The notes under the pieces were generated by a model, which worked only from the letters and a program-made list of their open reading frames with translations, made no database searches and was not told the origin of the DNA. Shown in pieces: positions 1 through 13,300 of a DNA stretch of 64,000 nt. A program made the translations under genes and the position numbers. The stretch lies in contig VWZF01004788.1 in assembly GCA_013396755.1 (NCBI GenBank), forward strand, positions 754,983 through 818,982. Direction: 5' to 3'. The DNA is from Sclerurus mexicanus. Taxonomy: Eukaryota; Chordata; Aves; Passeriformes; Furnariidae. Each line of letters starts with the position of its first letter. Within the stretch, counting starts at the first letter, position 1.

Positions 1-2902
1 GTTTTGGGGTTTTTGGGGTTTTTTTATATGATGAGTTGATGAAAGTTAGCAGGATAATTTTATTGCTTTGAGATGCAGATAGTTCCTCCACCTTGGATTA
101 ATTTGGCAAGAGGGATATAAAAAAGGTAGGATTGGGAGGGAGCTTAAGAGAGTCATAAAATAGTTATGAATCATATCTTGGCTAGCTAGCCTCCATCTTT
201 GCCATGTTTCTGTTAGTTCTCATTTATATTTTATTAAAGCTAGTTTTTCTCTAAATTTGACCTAAAACTGGTACTGACAGAAGAGATGACCCATTATGTT
301 TGCTACTATCTGCAGTCAAAGTATATGCAACAAACTGTGTCTGCTTTTTAGATAAAACCTTAATTTCACTGTTCATTAGGAGAGGAGGCTTAAGAAGGGC
401 CTTAGAGGTCTGGGAAAACACTGAGAAAGTTCTAATTACTTCAACAAAAAAGCGCCATTTGTTGAACCATACCCTTTTTTAATATCTCAAATCAGTGGGG
501 ATTTGAGAAGAAGAACATGGCAGCATGTTTACTCTAGTAGAGAACCTGAACAGAAGAAAGTGTTTGGGTTGTCTTAACCTTACAAGTCAAACAATTCCTC
601 AGAAATGCAGTTGAGAAGCAAAGCACAGCAATATAATTACCAGTGCTTTACTTGGCATGTTTCTTTTTAGCTTACTCTTTAAAAAGCAGTAAATTCACAG
701 GGCAAGTTCAGACAGGTGGAATGCTGACGCAATGAGAAAAGTGACATGAGGAGATACTGCCTCACTGGTTTCAAGCTGAATCTTTATCTCTGGGCACGTT
801 CCCTTAGAAATTAATGTCGAGAAAGAGAGAGTGTTTCCAGAATAATTTAAAAGATTGAGAAATGCAAGTACTGCAAGAAATTCAGTTTGGGTAAGTCCTA
901 GTATTCTTCCAGTGAAATGTCTTCATTTTTATTTGGGAGAGGATATAATACGTTGCTGGAGGAGCTCTGGGATAATGGATTGAATGAGCAGAAAATTAAA
1001 TCTTTAGTTTCATTATTGGCCTCCTGTTTTTGAGCTGCCACTGTGTTTCTCTCACCAAAAACCAAGTATGGAATTGATTGTATTCTGTGTTTGTTTTGGA
1101 TTGTGTTCATTCAAGCCTACACCACTTAGCATGCCTGTCTCATGTGTTAGAAGAATCATGACCTTCTGAATTGTGTAGGATAAAATGTCAGCTGTTGCAA
1201 GTAATCACATAAGGCTCATCAAAATCCTTCTTAAAACTTAGTGCATTTTTATGCTGCTCTCTTGGAGAGTGAGTCCAGATTCTCACTTGATTGATTATTG
1301 GAGATGTCATAATTTCCAGCCCAAATTTCTCTCTGTTCAGTGTTAGTTTCTCTAAAAAGCTTTATCATATGATTTGAATCAATGTATCAGTCTGAAAGTT
1401 CACCCTGAACTACTTTTAGGTGTCAGTCTTTTGTCCCTTTTATTAAATATGAACTGACTGAATTTGGTCATTGGAATGTGTGGCACACTCCCTACTCCCT
1501 TCCATTTCTGTAGAGTCCACATAGCCAAATATTCAGTGAAACCCATTTTTCTGTCTTCCTGCTTTTAAATCTGTTTAAAGAAATCTGCCAATTGTTGCAT
1601 TCAGCTGTGTCATATTTTCTTGGTTCTGTACCTGTAGTGACTCTACAGTTGCCAGAAGCACTTATGACTGTTTTTACACTAACAACTGAATTTGGTACTT
1701 AAGGAATGAATTACTAGAAGCAGTGTTGATGTCCCTGTATCGGTGTGTTTCCAGGTTTACTTCAGAGTAGATTTTAATCTTGTTCTCTGGACTAAATGTT
1801 TTGTATCATGAGTGTATTTCGAAGTTGTTCATATCAGTAATTGGTTCAGACCTTTTTGTCCCCCCAGGGCTTGAGGATTTTGTGACAGATAGATCAGAGT
1901 AATTTAGCGTCCTTCAGAAGACATTCAAGTTCTATGAGTGGAAGGCTCTCAGTGAACTGAACCAGCTTGCAGCAAACCAGGGTCATTTGGGTAAGAGCCT
2001 CAAACCACTCCAAAACAATAAATACTACAGACTGAGCCAAAATTTCTCATAGTATTTAACTCCAGATCAGATTTTTCTGAAGTGTTATAACCATATTATT
2101 CTCCTAAGTGACCTTCTAAAGCAGAATATTTTCTTTATTTTTAGGTAAGTGTTATTATTGCAAGGAGGGAAAATCGTTCAGACACTTAATTCTGATACAA
2201 CACTTGTCTACATGCATGGCTCCCTCCTTCTTACCTAGTTCAGGAAAGGTTGTCCCTATATCCCTATGTCCCTGTATGGTATGTCCCTATGTTCTGGTGG
2301 TTAACTTCTGAAGGTGGCACTGTAGCTGTAAGTTGCAAAAGTATGTAGTAATAATAGTTAAGTAGTATCCTTATCTTAACACCTTAACACAGGTGTTCCC
2401 TTGTGTTTTCTTATGACTGTGTCACTTGTTGAAAACCAAACTTGCTCCCGTTAGCTCCACTGGTTTATTTTTTTCTGTTGTTACATTCAAATAAGGCTTC
2501 ACACAATTTTTAGTATGAACTAGTGGGATGTGATGATAGGAAATCTTGCCCAAGTAGTGATTGATACCCAAGTATTGTGTGACAAAGTGAATAAAAGAAA
2601 TATTACTGTTTGGGACCAGCGAGGATGATGGTCTGAAATAGTGAGGCTTCAGGCTATTTTGTCATCTTAGCTCATAAAAGTTACAGTAAGGTGTGGGCTC
2701 TGTAGTACTGACCTTTTATAAATGTATGGGAAACATAACATAGCTTGACTGCACAAGTGGAGAATGAGTTGAATGGAAAACTGATTGGATGATTGAGCTC
2801 AAAGAGTTGTGGTCAGTGGTGCAAAGTCCAACTTGCAGCTGATGACCAGTGGCACAACTCATGGATTGACACTGGGTTGGTAGTCTCCGCAAGTTTTTCA
2901 TA
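1..2902. other. Intronic sequence, 5' part
   Basis: AT-rich unique sequence with scattered short open frames, none resembling a protein. The first 30 bases are TTTTGGGG-like low complexity. The only item of note is the exon-like segment at 1868-1990. Confidence 0.5.
1868..1990 (+). other. Exon-like non-coding segment in the 5' intron
   Basis: A strong acceptor (tttttgtcccccccag) and a consensus donor (TTTGG/gtaaga) bracket 123 nt. All three frames contain stops, so it could only be an untranslated or poison exon. Because the first coding exon of FAM135A is not seen downstream of it, it could serve as an alternative 5'UTR exon only if splicing to 20625 gave an N-terminally shortened protein. 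It may be a chance pairing of splice sites. Confidence 0.22.
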
Positions 2903-3122
2903 CAATCATAGGATGGCTTGGCTTGGAAGAGACCTTAAAGATCATCTAGTTCCAACCCCTCTGCTATGGGCAGGGACACTTTTCCTGGAACCAGGTTGCT
3001 CAGGGTCCCATCCAGTCTGGCCTTGAACACTCCCAGGGATGAGGCATCCACAAGACCTATGGGCAACCTGTGCCAGTGGCTCACTACCCGCTGATGTAAA
3101 AGAATTTCTTCCTGATATCTCA
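2903..3122 (-). repeat. CR1 LINE 3' fragment, minus orientation
   Basis: Starting at AATCATAGGATGG, the plus strand shows the reverse complement of a CR1 3' end: GGAAGAGACCTTAAAGATCATC, then the CCATGGGCAGGGACAC-like and GGCCTTGAACACT blocks, ending at TTCTTCCTGATATCT. It is 5'-truncated, as is normal for CR1. It abuts a plus-oriented CR1 piece directly. Confidence 0.85.
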
Positions 3123-3307
3123 TAAATTATTTGGACACAGGACTGGAAGGGATACTAAGCAAGTCACAGATGATACAAAACTGGGAGGAGCTGTTGGCTC
3201 CCTCAAAGGCAGGGAGGTCCTGCAGAAAGACCTCAGCAAATCAGAGGATGGGCAATCATCAACCATATGAAGTTCAACAAGGGGAAATGCCAAATTCTGC
3301 ACCTGGG
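3123..3307 (+). repeat. CR1 LINE reverse-transcriptase fragment, plus orientation (first copy)
   Basis: In one frame the translation reads DDTKLGGAVGSLKGREVLQK, a typical C-terminal CR1 reverse-transcriptase segment, then shifts frame to MKFNKGKCQILHLG. It ends at CACCTGGG immediately before a single N, and the same sequence recurs after the N. Confidence 0.8.
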
Positions 3308-3308
3308 N
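3308..3308. other. Undetermined base (N), probable assembly join
   Basis: This is the only N I noticed in the window. It lies exactly between two copies of a 350-bp sequence, the arrangement expected when two contig ends that really overlap are joined without being merged. Confidence 0.9.
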
Positions 3309-3473
3309 CCTCTGCTATGGGCAGGGACACTCTTCCTGGAACCAGGTTGCTCAGGGTCCCATCCAGTCTGGCCTTGAACACTCCAAGGGATGAGGCATCC
3401 ACAAGACCTATGGGCAACCTGTGCCAGTGGCTCACTACCCTCTGATGTAAAAGAATTTCTTCCTGATATCTCA
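3309..3473 (-). repeat. CR1 LINE 3' fragment, minus orientation (second copy)
   Basis: This repeats 2958-3122 almost base for base after the N. It lacks the terminal ATCATAG region, because the duplicated unit begins inside the element. Confidence 0.82.
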
Positions 3474-4398
3474 TAAATTATTTGGACACAGGACTGGAAG
3501 GGATACTAAGCAAGTCACAGATGATACAAAACTGGGAGGAGCTGTTGGCTCCCTCAAAGGCAGGGAGGTCCTGCAGAAAGACCTCAGCAAATCAGAGGAT
3601 GGGCAATCATCAACCATATGAAGTTCAACAAGGGGAAATGCCAAATTCTGCACCTGGGATGGGATAACCCTGGATGTATGGACAGACTGGAGAATGAGAT
3701 GCTGGAAAGCAGTGCCATGGAAAGGGACCTGGGGGTGCTGGTTGATAGCAAGTTGAATATGAGTCAGCAGTGCCCTGGCAGCCAGGAGGGCCAGCCCTGT
3801 CCTGGGGGGCATCAGGCAAAGGATCACCAGCTGGTCCAGGGAGAGGATTGTCCTGCTCTGCTCTGTTCAGCACTGGGGCAGCCTCAGCTTGAATATTGTG
3901 TGCAGTTTGGGGAGTCACAATGTAAGAAAGACACTAAGCTACATGAGAGTGTCCAAAGGAGGGCAACAAAGGTAGTGAAGGGCCTTGAGGGAAAGCCGTA
4001 TGAGGAGTGGCTGAGGGCACTTGGTGTCTTCAGCCTGGAGAAAAGGAGACTGAGGGGAGACCTCATTGCAGTCTACAACTTCCTCCTGAGGGGTGAAAGG
4101 GCAGACACTGATCTCTGTGGTGACCAGTGACAGGACCTGAGGGAATGGCCTGAACTTGTGTCAGGGGAGGTTTAGGTTGGTTATTAGAAAGAGGCTCTTC
4201 ACCCAGATGGTGGTTCGGTGCTGGAACAGGCTCCTAGGGAAATAGTCACAGCACCAAGCCTGACCGTTCAAGAAGCATTTGGATGATACTCTTCGGCACA
4301 TGATGTGACTCTTGGGGATGGTCCTGTGAAGTGCTAAGGGCTGGACTCGATGATCCTTGTGGGTCCTTTCCAACTCAGCATATTCTCTGATTCTGTCA
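3474..4398 (+). repeat. CR1 LINE, 3' part of ORF2 and 3' end, plus orientation, broken
   Basis: The translated pieces include HLGWDNPGCMDRLENEMLES, RDLGVLVDSKLNMSQQCPGS, EYCVQFGESQCKKDTKLHES, VQRRATKVVKGL and FSLEKRRLRGDLIAVYNFLL, all typical of the CR1 reverse-transcriptase C-terminus. Several frameshifts and stops break it. The tail continues through GGCTGGACTCGATGATCC and GGTCCTTTCCAACTCAGCAT to a degenerate ATTCTCTGATTCTG end near 4395. It is a dead, 5'-truncated non-LTR retrotransposon copy. The open frame at 3618-4130 is part of it and not a host gene. Confidence 0.88.
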
Positions 4399-7300
4399 TC
4401 TAACCCTACCCTCCTTCAGTTTATAGCTGTGTACTTGAAAGCCATTGTTACTGTAAGAACAAGTTGTCATGCAGGTTTCTGCTGTGAATGCTTAACCCTC
4501 CCCATTTACATGCATGTTTTGTATGTGTCAGCATCCTGAACTGAGATACAAATGTGCTGAGCGTTTCTGATTCCAACCTGGCTATTGAAAGTGCCACTGT
4601 ACTTTGTAGTGCTCAGTTGAAATTTCTGTGTTCCACCACAGGATGATGGATCCTGATGCCTTACTTGGAACAGTTATACTTTTCCTGTGGGTAGTGAGAG
4701 AAGTTTCATGATAACCCTCAACTGTGAGAAGATGAAGTCTACTTTTCTCTGGAGCTGTGTATTGCTTTTTCACCTGTGACATGGCAAATATGATATGTGT
4801 GTGCACCCAACTGGCCAAAGCAGGATTTAGAAAACTTTCAATAGTAGTGTTTCTATGCATTTTGTCTTTGTGTGTGTTTCTTGTTTTGTTTTTGTAGCGT
4901 TTTTCTTTGTAAGGTACAATACCTGCTGTTTCATTGTGAGTTTCAGAGAAAGAACTTCCAAATGGTTATTTTGGCGAAGTCTAAATTTGTTGTTATTTCA
5001 AGTAGACTGTGAGGAGGGGAAGTAAAATAAAGTGTTAACAGTAGCTCTTTACTGCAGATTTATTGCTCAGTGTGTCTTAGTTATCTGTGATTTAACTTTG
5101 GCTTGGGTTAAAAGATTCTTATAAAATCCCACATCAAGAGTTTACATTAGTAATGTAAGTCTACCACACTTTAAAAAAGTAGTTTTGCTTTTAAATACTG
5201 AGTAACAAATGGAAGAATAATATTAAATACCTTCCACAGGAGAGACTTTGGCAAATTTTAACATAAAACACAATTTTGGAGATGTATCATATCTGACATT
5301 AGGTTATTTGTAAGATTACAATAGTATAAGTGGCTTGTAAACATAAGTCCTGTTGAAAGTCAAAGGAATTTAAACTTCAGAGACTAATGAAAATTTAGGC
5401 TTATGATATTCTTCTGGTCCACAGATTTATGTTTTTCCATGTGCAGATTCTCACTGATGTGTCTGAGCAGCAATGACATTTTATGCTTCCATGCTTGTGG
5501 TTGTGTTAATGTAGCATAAAAGAAAATGCACTGAATCAGAGTATGAAATTTAATGAATCTTATTATGATGACACAGTAATTTCATGAGAAATAATGCAGT
5601 ATATGAAAAGTTCTGTTTTTTTTTTTTTTATCCAGTGAGTTGTCTACATTAGTTTTATCATTTTTAACAGGAAATTAAAATTCAAAACACACTTCTAGTA
5701 GGACCACTTTTCTTTCTCCTGGCTTTATCAGGAATGAAAAGGTTTTATCCTTAAATAAAGAAGTAGCCCTTGCTAATGGTTTGTGTTGCTAGTGTATGAT
5801 CAAATAAAAAACCCTTGATGGACAAGGAACATTCAGGCTCAACTGTTTGGTTTTCTATTTAATTCATACAGCTCAGTCATAATTTTACTTTCAAACTACA
5901 TTTCTGTATGACATACCTTTCTGGAAATAAGTGTTGTGAATTGCCTTCTGACATGATAGCTTATCTTTTGAAGTATTGTACTGTGATCTTTGCTTAATAT
6001 AATGCGATCTTTACAAACTGAGGAGAAAGCTGTCAAATTTGTCTAACAGTTGTAAGATGAGCTCTGTTCTTCAGTTTATGGTTTTACACTAATACAAATA
6101 GCAATAATATGGGTTTAAGATTTGTAGGACTCGGCTGTAAACTCAAGGGAACAGTTTGTCTAGTTAAAATAACACAAATACTTTTGGCCTTGGGGTTTTT
6201 TTGTTGTTGTTAAAGTGGATCAGTTTCTGATGCTAGTTCAACAGTGGATACACACATGAAGGTCCTGCTTGCTTCGAGGCAAGAATGGGTAAGACTGGGA
6301 ATGAGCAGTGGAGAAGTCCTATTTTAAGTTGGCATTGCTTCAGAACATGAAAGTTAATATCATCACCTATCCGTTATCCTTTCTGATGCAGGATGTCTGA
6401 AAAACCAATGACACGGTCTGCTCCCAAGAAGTAACAATTTAAAAGATTGACTCTTATCTTTTAAAATAAAAAGCTTTGTATTTGTTGAAAATAGGAGTTG
6501 GAAAGGTAAATGGAAAACTGAGTACTGTTTCCTTTGACTTAACTGAGAAATTAACATTTTTGAATTATACTGAGTGAAACTGAAGGCATGGGGAGGTTGT
6601 ACTATTTGTCTTCTTCAGATATCTGGGCACAATGCTTGCATTCTAGCCACCCAGCAAGGTTTGTATTGGGGTCACCAGGAGCTATTGTAAATTGGGCTTC
6701 TACTTTGAAGCCTAGATAATCCTCCTCCCCCCCTACCCCCCATGGTAATTCCTAGAAGACTAGCTGCCAACTTAAGAAAGTAAATAAGCTTCTGAATCTG
6801 CCTCTTTGAGCTACATAGTCTGATGTATAAAGATGACTGTGCAGGTGCTTATTTCTTCAGTTGTTATTGACAGAGGTATAGCTAACAGTTGGTAGTTGTA
6901 ATTGCCCTGGAGGTGTGGTTTTTTTCCTGCATACCCCCTACTAAAAAAATCTTCAATTTTTTGAAATGCTGATGGGTACTCGTTGCATATTCTAGACTCT
7001 CAGATTTGGGGTACACATTTCAAATCACCTGAATTTTGTTCAGATTTTAGGTCTTACACCTGTGTAGTACTTTGGAAATTTTAAGCATAATAGGTTTTGC
7101 AATTGAAAACATTTTTTTCAACTCAGAATGAAAGCTGTCTGGTGGCATCCAACTCCCTCCAGGCATTTCATTTGGCAAAATTCCATTTTCTAAGAACAAA
7201 AAGATGAGCTCAGATGCCTACTTACGCCATCTTACCATCTTGCTGGACCTGACAGTGCTGCGATAGGCACAACTCTTTTGTGTGACAGCAAGGTTATCTG

Positions 7301-10300
7301 TAACTGTGATATGTTTTACATAATCTGTCCTCATTTTAGAATTGTTTTTAGAGGGGATCTATGTCATTTTTTCTTTCTTTATGCAGTTGAAGAAATAGGG
7401 GTCTTGTGTATGTCAGACAAGGTACCATTTCACACTGCAAAGTAAAGATTGTATATCAGTATGCCTTGCCATGAAGACTGTCAGCAGAAACATGATCAGT
7501 GAGTTGAGTTTAGTGAGGGAGTAAATGACAGTGTAAGACAGTATTGAGTATAAAAGGATTTTGTCTGGAGAAGTCACACTTTTTATTCTGCAGAACAATA
7601 CAGTGGACTTCTGTGTATAGTTTGAACATAGACTGAGCATAGCTGTTAGCTGAAGGCATCACAATAATGATTTGAGTATGCACCTTCTCTTTCTAAATGT
7701 TTTACTGAGTTCAGTGTTCTGGAATAGCGTGTGACAGCAGTAACAGTTTTAGCTTAGCATTAAATATGTGTTTCATCATTAAAATTGCTACTTTTGAGAC
7801 TCTTTCATATACTAGGTCTCCTGTGCAGAAGCATGGAGCTTGTGCATAGGCTTACAGTTCAGACCTGTCCCTGTGAAAAATCTGTCATTCCTGAGTGTTT
7901 TGCCCTGTTGATTTGTGCTTGCTTAATGCACATGGTAGTTACAGCAGAAATGTGATTATATTTGTTTTTTTAATCAGTTTAACATACATAGCTATCTGAG
8001 GGGAGAGAGAAAGGTGCTCATTCTGTGTTTTGAAGTCTTGACTGCCTTACAATATGATGGAGGTTTCTGATATGGTGTCTTTTTGTCTCTTTTGCTGCAC
8101 ATACAACCTAATAATACCTAATAGTATCTGTAATCACAAACAGCACTTTACTGAGTCATTACATGCTACAGAGAGCATATGGCTGTATCAGAATATGGAA
8201 CCAGGCTCAGTCCCATCACCAAACTGAAACTCAGACTTGCTGCCTCTGCTTCAGTCAGGTGCTTGCTCCAAGATATCTTCCTCTCTCATGTCTTACACCT
8301 CCTGCTAACTATTGTAGTCCATATAAAGTAATTAGTAAGATTTTTAAATTTTTTTAACCTTATTTTGCACCCCATTCCACTTGTTCTCCCTTTCCCAGAT
8401 TCTGACTTCTGTTGACCGTAACAGAAGAAGCTTAAAACACTTCCAAAGACTGTGAGGCCCTCCAGACTTGGCCATTATGTTCATTCTTACCCATAAATAA
8501 CTTATTTGTTGATTTGCAGACCTTTGAAATTGCTTTAAAAATGAGCTGTGTTTCTTCAGAAAGGTAACAAACACCTTACACTAAGTGATCAAGACCTCTG
8601 CTGCTAATCATTTTGTACTTTTATGTGGTTTTAAAGCAAGAAGTAGTTTGCAGGCTATTGGAGGTGATCAGACTGGGAGTAAAATAAAAAAAAGGTGTGG
8701 TTTTTTTTCATTTATGCCTGTCTTTTTTATATGGATGGCTGTGCAATTGCCTGAGCCCTGGTTTTGGTGAGGGGAAAGGGCAAGAGAGTACAACGAACAT
8801 AGCCCACTGTGGATGCCATGAACGCAAATCTGTTGTGAAACAGAATTTTCATCAATGCATTTGTAGTTGGCTTGAACCAGTGCAACTGCATGTAGCTGCC
8901 AAAAGGTGTGATATGCGTGGTCCTCTTCTGCTTTGTTTTGCTCTTGCAGTTAGGAAGTTCCATGGACAAAAAGACAGCCTTGCTTTTGCCAACAGTCATA
9001 GAGTGGGTTAAGCTGGCAGGAATACCAGGCTAAAGGTATAGATGTTACAGGTCTGTTGGATAGCAGCTGCCTGAACCTGCTGCCAGTGTGCCTGCAATAA
9101 TGCTTTTACCTTCTGGTTGGTCATGTCAGAATGGTAAGGCAGCAGAAAAAAACTGGCAAAACCAGAATTATATTCTGGTTTGTGTTTTTTTAATCTCCCT
9201 GGCCCACATCAGCATCAAATATTCTGTCAGTGGTGGTGCAGAAGGAGTATAAAATACATAGAAGAAGTGGGATCCCTACTTCCGTTGCCAAGTAAATTTT
9301 GGGTTGGTTTAACTGTAATCCTGGACTGCATCCTGAGAGAAATCATCGTAAAAGTTTCAGCCTCCGTATTAGAAAGGCATCTCTGAAACAGGAAAGGCCG
9401 TTATGTCAGTATGATCTGTTGAGTGAGAGCAGCCCAGAGATTAGTATGTTTTGAAACAAAACCTCTGTTTGAACTTGTGCATTCATCTCAGTTGGCATCC
9501 CTGCCCGTAGGATACAGAGTTATGACAGACGTCAGGTATGTCAATTCTAATTTCCCTAAGCTCTCCTGTAGAGATACAGAGCTCGTCTGGCAATGCCAGT
9601 TTGCAAAGTTTCCACCTCCCTTGCTTGCTGGCAGCTTCGTCCCGTCACAGCGTACTGCCCTGTGGGTTGTGCTGGCTGAGCTGCTGGAGCAGCCTGCTCT
9701 AAGGGGAGCTGCTGGATAGGACCACTGTCCAACCTGCTCTGCAAGTAGTGCATTGGTGTAACTGAGGGAGGTGTCCAGTGTATAATAGCTGAGGGGCAAG
9801 AGTGAGTGCCTGGGAGGACAGGACAGAGGAAACGGAGGAAACAACTCCTTAAACTTGATTTCTTTCAGAAGCTCTTGTATTGTAAAAGTACAGTCAAATT
9901 TTCAAGACATTATTCTTGTTTCCTTACTACGAGGGAGGAATTTCCCAGATGCCAGCTTGCATGAGTGACAAAGAGGACTCAGATAACTGCAGAAGACAGA
10001 TCCAGCTCTGATACTTGCTGGAGAAAGGGCCCTAATCACCCCCAGAATGCCAAGGCTGTGTCTGTGGGTCAGCTCTGCAGGGGGTAAGGAGGAGATGAAA
10101 GAAAGGTGAGTCTGCAGTCATCCAGAGCAGCAGAAACCCTCAGCTTCCAGCTCCCCAAGGAGAACTAGGATTCTTCTTCAGTGCGTTTTGCAGATCCCAG
10201 TTTACAGGGAGCAGTGCTGGGAGGTCACTCTCATGAGGGTAACAAAGGGATTTAGGTATCCAGGCCTGTGGAAAGTTTGAGTCTCCTCAGTATATGTAGA

Positions 10301-13300
10301 CAGGAAATCATGTGGTCACCTTCATGATCATCTCTGCAATTCAGCCATATTCCTACAGTTAGTGATTCTTCTGTGGAGTTTTTCTCTTTTCCTGATCATA
10401 TTCTCAGTTTTCATCTCATAGTATTTTTGCATGCCTTCCCTTCAGCAGTTTGTTTCCTACCTTCCCTGAATACGTTCCTACGTACAATGTATTTCAAAAT
10501 AGTTCGGATACCATCTGAGGTTTTCTGCAGTACTTGTTACAGTTTTCTCAGAACAAAAACCTTTGGAAAAATGTAGACTTTGAAAAACATTTCTTTGTTT
10601 TGCTTGCTTGTTTAGTTTTTCTAACTTGTTGAACAGGTTCAGAGTGCACTGTGTGTCTTCAAGGTATCCAGCTTGTGGAACCTGGCAGGAGAAAAAGGGA
10701 TTTGGCTACTTAGTCTGTTTGTGCCCATGTAGTTTGCTTCATTTATTTAAACTGGCATCAGAAGTTTAACTCTTGTGAGTTTGGACTTTTAATTTTGCTC
10801 TTTTAAGGGTATATTTGCTGTTGTGTACTAGATAGGGTAGGTTTTAGGAGATTGAAGATTTTTTCTACAGAAAGTGGCTCTATCATGGCAAAAATAGAAG
10901 TCTATTCAAGAGCAGCAATTTTTTGCTGTTTATATGAAGGGGTAAGAAGTGGAGCTTTTGCTTTCCAGTCTTGAATGCTCACTTTACTCTTCGACATTCG
11001 TGAGCTTTTAGAATCATCTTAATTTAGAGAAACGGATCTTGACTTAAACTGCTAACTTTTCATAGCTTGCTTGTGACACTGTTCTGGTAATATTCTCTGA
11101 GATTATTTCTTAAGAATTATGTTAATAATGCATAAATATAGTACATATTCAGCAGATCTGCTTCTCAATCTTTTTGGAGTTGGAACTCTTGAAGCTGAGG
11201 ACAAAAATTAATTTACAGAAAGTGGCAGTACAATTTCATATTGTTTCTGAGTGTGGAGCCCGACCATTCAACCTCACTTAAGCCCGTGTCACATCACTGG
11301 AGGGAACACTTTCTCCCCTTGCTGTGTGATCCTTTCCTCTATAATAGCACCTACTGGATTCTCTTTTTCCTTTTCGAGATGGATGAGCATTTTGGTTTGT
11401 TTTACCATGCAGTTGGTCAAACATCAAAACTTATTTGAGGGGCAGAGTAAGCATGTAAAAGATGTTTTGGTCTGCAAAATGCTTCTACTTTCAGTACTGG
11501 CTTAAGCTGGCTTAAATGAATCATGAAAATATGCCTTGCTTGAAGGAAAAAAGATAGATGCTTCAGAGAGATTACTTTTCTTTCTTAGTGTCCTAATAAC
11601 ATCACAGAGCAGTATGTTATATTTGAAACTATCATGTTTCAATTTAAAAGATTGTACTAGAGGAGCTAATGTTACTTCCATGAATGACACAGCTTTCTAC
11701 AGGGAAAATGATGAAGATGGTGGTAAGGGATTAGAGTCATGACCTTTGTTTGATGCATTTTGTGTAAGACACAACAATTCACATGGGCTCTTTTTGCAAC
11801 ACTTTTCTTGTGGTACCTGAATTTTCATCTCTGGTTAAATGTGTGATGTATTTGCTATTAAAACAGAGATTGCTCTTCATTAAAATAAGGCACCAAGTGA
11901 ATTGCGAGGCTTGTATACTTGTTTACTGACAGATGAGAGGAACAGAATTGCACAGCTGTAAAGCTCATAAAATTTGAAAGACCAGTAAATGCCAGAAAAT
12001 GAGTTGTCTTCTGGTCTCCCATCTGTTGTATTTGCTAAACCTTGATTTCAAAATTAAAATGTTACGATGTGTCTTACTGAAAACTGATGCCTGTTTGCAA
12101 GGGGTGAAGCTTTATAAATTTGTGACTCTGGATACCAAGAAAGCCTAACATCCCATATATTTCTCTGCAGAAAACTAAAAAGTTTCAAGCCACACAGTGG
12201 TTAAACACATCTGCGAGGCTGGTATGCTGAATCAAAGTCAAATGAAAAATACTTGTCAAGCTAAATAAATAGAGTTGAAAAGTTGTTAAAAGAGAAAATG
12301 GGAAATCATTGTTCCTGAAGATGAGCTTTATGGAGCTGTTGTACTTCAAAGAGGCAAGAAAATTTAGTATTATTTCTTTCTTGTTCCCTTCAGTAAAAAC
12401 AGAAAATAAAAGAGGAACTAAAATTATGCCCATAGACTAATATAAGATTTATTTGATTAAATAAGAACTCATCTAGTATTTTTATCTTATATCTTATATC
12501 TAGTATATTTATGTGTCTCTTTAAAATACTTCTTTGGTACTAGTCCCCTTTCAAATTTTAAATAGATGTTCGTAATGATTGCAGGAATTCTGCCTGAGTG
12601 TGCCTGGTGGTAGGAATGTGGAGAAAAGGCTTTTGTAGTAATAAGGCAAAATCCCCAGCTGCATTTACTTTTCCCTCTCTCCTGTGTACATACGTAATCC
12701 TGTTTCATAACAAGCTGCTGTGACTTAGTTGAGGTATTAGTCCCCTGAATAACTCTCATCAAACTTTTAATCTAATAACTGTTTTGTTTGTATATACCTT
12801 TAGTTGTCAGAAGTAATGTGTGTCATAGACGTGAGGTACTTTCAAAGAAGTAATTCACATTCAAGGAAACTTGCTTTCAAATAAATGGGAACCTTTTATC
12901 TATTTCCTATAAGATTTGCCCTTTGTGTTATTCAACTTCACAAAAACATGTTAGTCAGCTGGGAAATACCTTAATTTTTTCTAGAAGGGATTGAAAAAGA
13001 TTTTAAATACAGATTTCTGGGCATGATAATTTTCCTGCTGCTCAAGTATCTGAATTACAGTTTCTCAGATAAATCCCACAATTATAGCATAATGTAAATC
13101 TCATATTGGTCCATATTAGACGTACTTATTACAAAGTGATTGCAAGATGAGAATATTTTGGTGCATTCTATACTTGTATTAAATAATTCCGTCTGTATAA
13201 GCCCTGTAACTAGTTTGGTGTCCATTTGGCATTCTGTGCACCCTGACTGGGTTTGGTAGGATTACATTTTTATAGATGACTGTGAATGTCTCCTGGAAAA

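Larger units (their letters stand above)
2958..3658. repeat. Direct duplication of 350 bp around the N (2958-3307 and 3309-3658)
   Basis: The two copies begin CCTCTGCTATGGGCAGGG and end CACCTGGG. I counted three differences: T/C in the CAC.TTCC segment, a CC/AA-type change in CACTCC..GGGA, and G/T in CTACC.CTG. That is about 99% identity across both the minus CR1 tail and the plus CR1 segment, so the duplication copies a composite unit rather than one element. Confidence 0.92.

Noticed and set aside
1..30. TTTTGGGG-like repeats resembling telomeric DNA
   Set aside because: Only two or three imperfect units within ordinary intronic sequence. Vertebrate telomeres are TTAGGG, so this is low-complexity chance.
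3618..4130. 170-codon open frame as a host gene
   Set aside because: Its translation is a piece of CR1 reverse transcriptase with frameshifts on either side. It is a dead retrotransposon copy.
8697..9011. Overlapping open frames on both strands near 8.7-9.0 kb
   Set aside because: Neither strand gives a familiar protein, and both have irregular composition. Best explained as chance.
9522..9536. ATG-ACA-GAC-GTC followed by AG/gtatgt, resembling the remembered FAM135A start MTEV
   Set aside because: The next residues do not continue the FAM135A N-terminus, and the match is only four codons.
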